From positions 1 to 21,397 of IMG/VR virus record IMGVR_UViG_3300031510_000046: DNA of 21,397 nucleotides. The stretch is one strand, 5' to 3'. The notes under the pieces were generated by a model. The model saw only the letters and a list, made by a program, of their open reading frames with translations, was not told where the DNA came from and made no database searches. Positions 18,801 through 21,397 of this stretch are shown here, in pieces. The first letter of the stretch is position 1, and each line of letters starts with the position of its first letter. The position numbers and the translations under genes were made by a program. The DNA is from a virus.

Positions 18801-19321
18801 ATGGTGATGTTTCTCCTATTATTGATATGGGTAGATCAACTTTCCTTGCCGTTGCAAATAGATTGAATAGTATCGATGTACAAGCTGATGTTTATCCAAC
18901 CGAACTTTATGACCCTTCTTCTGATCCATCAGGAGATGACAATTCAGCAATTTATTTAACTAAAAAAGTGTCCTTGGAAAATGCTGCTACTGCTATAAAA
19001 GTATTATTTTCTGCTAATAGACATTCCTCTGCTGAAATAGAATTGTATTTTAAAATTCTAAGATCAGATGATGCTTCTGAGTTTGATGATTTAAGTTATG
19101 AACCGTTTAATACTGATGGTGGTCCCGATAATACTGTAAAATCTTCTACATCCAAGGACAACTTTCAAGAGTATGAATATACTGCTGGAGTAACAGATGA
19201 TGGACTAGGAACTCCATTAGACGAATTTATTTCATTCCAAATTAAGATTGTGATGAAAGGTACTAATACGGCCAACCCTCCAAGGATTAAAGATTTACGA
19301 GCGATTGCATTGGCGATATAA
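12872..19321 (+). CDS. Giant virion structural protein with DUF4815-type N-terminus
   Basis: This is a 2149-residue protein. The N-terminus (LNVTPYYDDFDKSKNFQQIL at 7-26, RPAYAVQARELTQMQSIL at 28-45) is what I recognise as the DUF4815 domain found in large structural proteins of marine T4-like phages. GEtITG-type modules follow near 13155, 14425 and 15355. Later conserved segments are GSRIIQRAFIPFCRAKNITF (about 1337-1356), DPIAQTFFVEPN (from 1512) leading into a probable beta-sandwich (RFITSVDVFFSEKDDI), and an IDDEIMKYT/ITRAQ/HAAGATVELY module (about 1760-1838) of a kind seen in phage tail proteins. The end is PPRIKDLRAIAL. TGGAG at 12858-12862 supports the start. It sits where T4 has gp9-gp11, so a peripheral baseplate or adhesin-support role is likely, but its exact function is unknown. 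Confidence 0.85.
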   Translation: MPNKTDLNVTPYYDDFDKSKNFQQILSRPAYAVQARELTQMQSILKNQIEHLGNFSLSEGTMVIPGSLNLMSKLKGIKLETNFGGATIDVTQYPDEGTILTGITSGVKALVIHKEVGTTTDEPMIFVKYTRASDDNSSSEFFSGEDISADVAVTHGTTVFAAGAASIKTIATNAAVNSTGAQVEAGIYWIRGQFVETSKQIAIIAKNNSLGDGRVGFNLSETIVTPEEDSTLLDNASGTSNYAAKGAHRLKITATLTSIAVGSTDDANFVELITVLKGIGQSTVKTRLGGILETLAKRTHEESGNYTVRPFTFEMKESVTLNENIGVYNKGEATRFGGVASNDLLALKVSSGKAYIRGYDVEKIVSSVLDIPKSRNFNSVNSGVTTYDVGNFLNITNVYGSPDISFISGETTPYKQIELFDTATATRGSSSGTRIGVSRARTIEYSSGTPGDTSSIFKLYLFDFRPFTYLTLDGTPSPTLEANHSNGGVQVKGVSSKATGWVFADGTGSGTVILTNVSGTFIDGEKITASDSAETDSIVETSGNVDIVISRIVTKNVAEARQIFMSDDDGGQNFSADIVLDKVPSPESFLVLEPGTTGNDSGDKILSEGGTVLKSVPFSVQRAAATPGGSTLNIAKLKFPEKNVSLFKMNKENVKTHLTALNNGVSDTSYYLRKQFVTTSSSVGVVTLSGGTNEIFQPHAEPDYMITILVAGSGGSGVQGDVVSASIGFSGGGTSSVTITNEGVFGNGAKLKITATLLKTSAIAKTKSAKLMKQLKVSPGAADAYGTRPTDKTISLGRGDAIKLVSVLDSESTSTDAISPQLTLGTTVGNFIRGEEISGSNSGAKGRIIENSSPMAFVYKRGTSVEFSAADTVTGFSSLASAPVTAVTIGSSNITEKYQLDTGQRDNYYDISRIIRKPGVSSPLGKLLVIYDYLDHGTGDFFTVDSYTDVADQMTYEDIPKYSATKVDPDDPAPSGEYNLQDVFDLRPRAEDIAGTSTNLSTVDEITGNSFDFFNRQFESTGSSTVNFIKPGSLIITDFEYYLGYRARLTLNADGEFDFARGRSSENPSLPKENEQNMLLANIYVPPYTFKPNDVQIRRVKNQRFTMKDIGKLEERVNHVEYYTSLNLLERNADSFQIQDANGLDRFKSGFVVDNFAGHSVGDVKHEDYKCSIDMQENELRPLHTTKGVSLTEAATTDVERTVSHYQRTGDLITLPYKEVVFTDQPFASRVERVTPLLLSNWVGNIQLDPSGDEWFEIEYAPDLIINVEGNFDTFTAANQDAVGTVWNAWETAWSGTTVTDSVGSDNSVTRTTTTTASQRRQGVETSIVAQIDLESQGSRIIQRAFIPFCRAKNITFTGTEFLPNIRLYTFFDGVEVSQYVTPLTGFTTDAADVSGVIQKESPLITSAAGKIQGIFALPDPKIEGNPVFRTGEITFRLTSSTRDVRSKHPETAGNAIYHAVGILETEQETIIATRNAEIVVTSGSEDRSVSSSSGFVIAAPAGDDDDWGGPDPIAQTFFVEPNFDNTVAMADNLDPNNTDAIARSRATNSPGRFITSVDVFFSEKDDILPVFCELRATGMENGSSDGVPTKKILPFGRKIIEPSQVNISDDATVATKFTFPSPVYVKNQTSYAILLGSSSPKYKVWISRMGETDIGGSRMISEQPHVGVLFKSHNDRVWAPSMTEDMKFTVFCADFDISKPAVVELNNDELPVKRLQKNPLTFSHGNTALLVNHKNHGMYDVNNNVTISGVISEGKTTLSAAIDSSATSITIANGTNFDDTTGKFAYDSSNQWWIKIDDEIMKYTVISTTNISTITRAQDNTSAASHAAGATVELYMIHKVPFTEINKTHNAIANMNIDSYTVVLTSSPTITGGSTDASNGGQLVTATENAGYDTGRALLSVLELEKTEILSTITPMTSTSPSGVQSSFSIKTPIEIDLNENYDFDTPYMVASTINESLESGGNKSLKLDVSLTSQNGDVSPIIDMGRSTFLAVANRLNSIDVQADVYPTELYDPSSDPSGDDNSAIYLTKKVSLENAATAIKVLFSANRHSSAEIELYFKILRSDDASEFDDLSYEPFNTDGGPDNTVKSSTSKDNFQEYEYTAGVTDDGLGTPLDEFISFQIKIVMKGTNTANPPRIKDLRAIALAI

Positions 19322-19322
19322 A

Positions 19323-19559
19323 ATGGATGAACAACAAAAATATTTGCAAGTGGAAGGAAGTACAGATTTAGTTAGAGAAACTGGAAGTAAAGCTATTATA
19401 AATCGTAATAAGGGAGCATATGATCTTGCTATTAAACGTGCAAATTCAGCACAAGAACAAAGAGATGAGATCAGAGAGGGAACAAGAGAGATAAATATAT
19501 TAAAGTGTGAGATGCATGAGATTAAAAATCTACTTAAAGAATTAGTTGGGAAAACATAA
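19323..19559 (+). CDS. Small conserved coiled-coil protein
   Basis: This 78-residue protein starts MDEQQKYLQVEGSTDLVRET. The ATG at 19323, one base after the preceding stop, is chosen over an upstream in-frame TTG at 19305 that would overlap the DUF4815 gene. The pattern VEGSTDLVRETGSKAIINRNK followed by a Lys/Arg/Glu-rich helix and EINILKCEMHEIKNLLKELV is familiar from small proteins beside structural genes of marine myoviruses, as I recall. The C-terminal 40 residues have regular hydrophobic spacing (I, L, M, I, L, L, V) consistent with a coiled coil that could trimerise or bind a fibre protein. Its function is unknown. It abuts the fibre gene with no gap, so it may be a fibre chaperone or connector (inference). 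Confidence 0.8.
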   Translation: MDEQQKYLQVEGSTDLVRETGSKAIINRNKGAYDLAIKRANSAQEQRDEIREGTREINILKCEMHEIKNLLKELVGKT

Positions 19560-21397
19560 ATGGCTATCACCGCAGCACAAGTAACAGCGTCACAAACTCT
19601 TGAAGAGTTACGTTTAGAATTTAACAAACTCCAGAGTGATGTTACGATACTTAAAGATAATCCTACATTCGCCTCAAATTTAGTTTTTGAGGGTGCAACT
19701 GCTGATTCATTCGAAACAACATTGAATGTTGTAGACCCTACTGCTGATCGAAGTGTTAATCTTCCTGATTCAGATGGTACTTTATTGTTATCAGGTGTTG
19801 CAGCTTTAGCAGTTGCTGATGGTGGTACTCTTGGTTCTGCTTCTGATGCTGACGCAATCACTATCGCTACGGATGGACAATTAACTTTCACTCAAGCACT
19901 AACAGCAACATCAGCTGACTTCAGTGGTGTTGTAACTGCAACAACTTTCGAACCTGATGGAGATACTGCCGCTGGTGATAATGCGGCGATTGGTTATACC
20001 GCAGCTGAAGGACTTGTTATAACTGGTCAGGGATCAACTAATGACGTAACAATTAAGAATGACGCTGACGCTGATGTTATTGAAATTCCAACTGGTACAA
20101 CAAATGTTGGAATAGTAGGTAACTTACTAGTTGGTGGCACGTTGACGGTTACTGGTGCAGCTCAAACTGATATCGTTCAAGATGAGACACCACAATTAGG
20201 TGGCGACTTAGACGTTGTTGCACAAGCCATTGTTTCATCATCAAATAGAAATATTGCTATAACTCCACATGGTTCTGGTAAGGTAAGAATTGATGGTAAC
20301 GTAGATATTCAAACTGGTGAGATTGTTCTCAAGAACGGCGGTTCAGTTTCTAACATAAAATTTTATTGTGAAAGTTCAAACGCACACTATACACAATTAC
20401 AATCTGCCGCCCACTCAGCATACTCTGGTAACGTAACTCTAACACTACCAGCGGCAACTGATACAATAGTAGGTAGAGCAACAACAGATACATTGACAAA
20501 CAAAACACTAACTACAGCAATACTTACTACACCAATAATTAATGCTGGAGCTCAATTAAAAAATGGCGCTACATGTGCTGGATATCTAGAGTTTTTTGAA
20601 GATAGTGATAACGGGACAAACGCAGTAACACTGAAGGGCCCTGCTGCAACAGCTGATCTCGAAATATTGTTACCAGCAATTGCAGGTACGGTTGCGTTAA
20701 CAGGAACAAATATATTAGTCCCTGATGATGGTACGATTGGTTCTGCTTCAGATACAAATGCGATTGCGATTAGTTCTGCTGGTGTTGTTACTGTTAGTTC
20801 TAGTACTGCTTCTTCCAGTAAGACTACTGGTGCGTTAGTTGTTACTGGCGGTATCGGTACAAGTGCAGACCTTTATGTTGGTGATTTTCTTCAAGTAGAA
20901 GGTGACTTATGGCTTAAAGGTGATAATAAAGAATTACGTTTCTACGAAGGTGCAAACTACATAGGTTTTGAAGCGCCAGCTCTTAGTGCAAACCAAATTT
21001 GGGTATTACCTGATGCTGATGCAGAAAATTCTGGTGATGTTCTTATGTCAAATGGTAGTGGTGTTCTAAGTTGGAGTACTGCTGTTTCTGGTACTGCAAC
21101 TGTGTTTACTGCTTCTGCAAACAACTCTGCCAACGAAACTGTTTTTCCAGTATTTGTTGACGGTGCAACTGGAGCTCAAGGTGCAGAAACAGATACAGGA
21201 TTAACATACAATCCTTCTACTGGTCTAATGACAATGGCAAAACTTCTTCTTGCCGATGGTGGTACGATAGGTTCTGCATCTGCTACTTCTGCAATGACTA
21301 TCTCCTCTGGTGGTGTTGTTACCTTTATTGATGACATCATTATTAAAGATGGTGGTACTATCGGTTCCGCTTCTGATGTTGATGCGATAACAATCGA
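19560..21397 (+). CDS. Tail-fibre-like repetitive structural protein (3' end outside window)
   Basis: The frame is open from the ATG at 19560, immediately after the previous TAA, to the window end: 612 codons with no stop. The N-terminus (ITAAQVTASQTLEELRLEFN, then KLQSDVTIL) has a short heptad helix likely to trimerise. The rest is a repetitive beta-rich Gly/Thr/Ala/Asp sequence typical of marine phage fibres: FEGATADSFETTLNVVDPTA with LPDSDGTL (19686 on), DETPQLGGDLDVVAQAI with NIAITPHGSGKVRIDG (20182 on), GANYIGFEAPALSANQIWVL then GDVLMSNGSGVLSW (20950 on), and four DGGTIGSASDADAIT repeats. Such proteins usually form long or short fibres ending in a receptor-binding tip, which here lies beyond the window. 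Host specificity therefore cannot be judged. There is no strong ribosome binding site, so translation is probably coupled. Confidence 0.85.
   Translation, partial: MAITAAQVTASQTLEELRLEFNKLQSDVTILKDNPTFASNLVFEGATADSFETTLNVVDPTADRSVNLPDSDGTLLLSGVAALAVADGGTLGSASDADAITIATDGQLTFTQALTATSADFSGVVTATTFEPDGDTAAGDNAAIGYTAAEGLVITGQGSTNDVTIKNDADADVIEIPTGTTNVGIVGNLLVGGTLTVTGAAQTDIVQDETPQLGGDLDVVAQAIVSSSNRNIAITPHGSGKVRIDGNVDIQTGEIVLKNGGSVSNIKFYCESSNAHYTQLQSAAHSAYSGNVTLTLPAATDTIVGRATTDTLTNKTLTTAILTTPIINAGAQLKNGATCAGYLEFFEDSDNGTNAVTLKGPAATADLEILLPAIAGTVALTGTNILVPDDGTIGSASDTNAIAISSAGVVTVSSSTASSSKTTGALVVTGGIGTSADLYVGDFLQVEGDLWLKGDNKELRFYEGANYIGFEAPALSANQIWVLPDADAENSGDVLMSNGSGVLSWSTAVSGTATVFTASANNSANETVFPVFVDGATGAQGAETDTGLTYNPSTGLMTMAKLLLADGGTIGSASATSAMTISSGGVVTFIDDIIIKDGGTIGSASDVDAITI
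19815..21397 (+). repeat. Four dispersed DGGTIGSASDxxAITI repeats in the fibre gene
   Basis: The approximate 45-50 base units at 19815-19863, 20722-20773, 21252-21302 and 21346-21397 encode variants of [A/D]DGGT[I/L]GSASDxxAITI. Three of the four are followed within 25 bases by a strand of the GVVTF or GQLTF type; the last is cut by the window end. The spacing is irregular (about 0.9, 0.5 and 0.1 kb), so this is a module reused along a fibre shaft and not a strict tandem repeat. Confidence 0.75.

Noticed and set aside
19295-19891. A 198-codon open frame on the minus strand across the coiled-coil gene and the fibre start
   Set aside because: It lies antisense to two well-supported + strand genes, and its sequence is the Ser/Val/Ala-rich pattern expected from reading fibre repeats backwards.
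10633-21397. A diversity-generating retroelement acting on the fibre genes
   Set aside because: No reverse transcriptase gene and no template/variable repeat pair with adenine-specific differences is visible in the window.

Overview
This window is a block of virion structural genes from a T4-like contractile-tailed phage (a myovirus), almost certainly one of the marine T4-like phages related to cyanophages and pelagiphages. Reasons: the baseplate gene order; two perfect TATAAATA T4-type late promoters; AT-rich DNA with every supported gene on the + strand; giant modular structural proteins, one beginning with what I recognise as a DUF4815-type N-terminus; and tail-fibre motifs common in marine phages. 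The host cannot be read from this window. No lysogeny, RNA, CRISPR or metabolic genes are seen.

Layout. (1) 1-1905: the 3' end of the gp5-like central hub/spike gene, a PAAR spike-tip gene (gp5.4-like), then two unrecognised small genes, one Ala/Ser/Leu-rich and helical, one short and very basic. (2) A late promoter at 1912 opens gp25 (sheath-initiating wedge protein), gp6 (wedge) and a 2091-residue gp7-like wedge protein whose conserved segments are separated and followed by long arrays of an acidic LDGTD-type repeat. (3) A second late promoter at 10598 opens a 239-residue protein with a gp10-type N-terminus, then gp8 (wedge), a 2149-residue DUF4815 structural protein, a 78-residue coiled-coil protein, and a long repetitive tail-fibre-like gene that runs off the right end.

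How they work together. gp5 and PAAR form the membrane-piercing spike. gp25, gp6, gp7 and gp8 build the baseplate wedges around the hub. The gp10-like, DUF4815 and fibre proteins probably form the baseplate periphery and receptor-binding layer. Genes abut or overlap (two TAATG stop/start overlaps, others 0-3 bases apart), indicating co-transcription and translational coupling. The only gaps of more than about 20 bases before a gene are the two that hold the late promoters.

Most unusual: the gp7-like gene carries about 1,500 residues of degenerate Asp/Gly/Ser/Thr repeats on both sides of a conserved gp7 domain, and small beta modules of the same kinds recur in gp7, gp8 and the DUF4815 protein. 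This suggests that the wedge and periphery proteins of this lineage grew by exchanging shared modules. Comparisons with T4 proteins are from memory, not from alignments.
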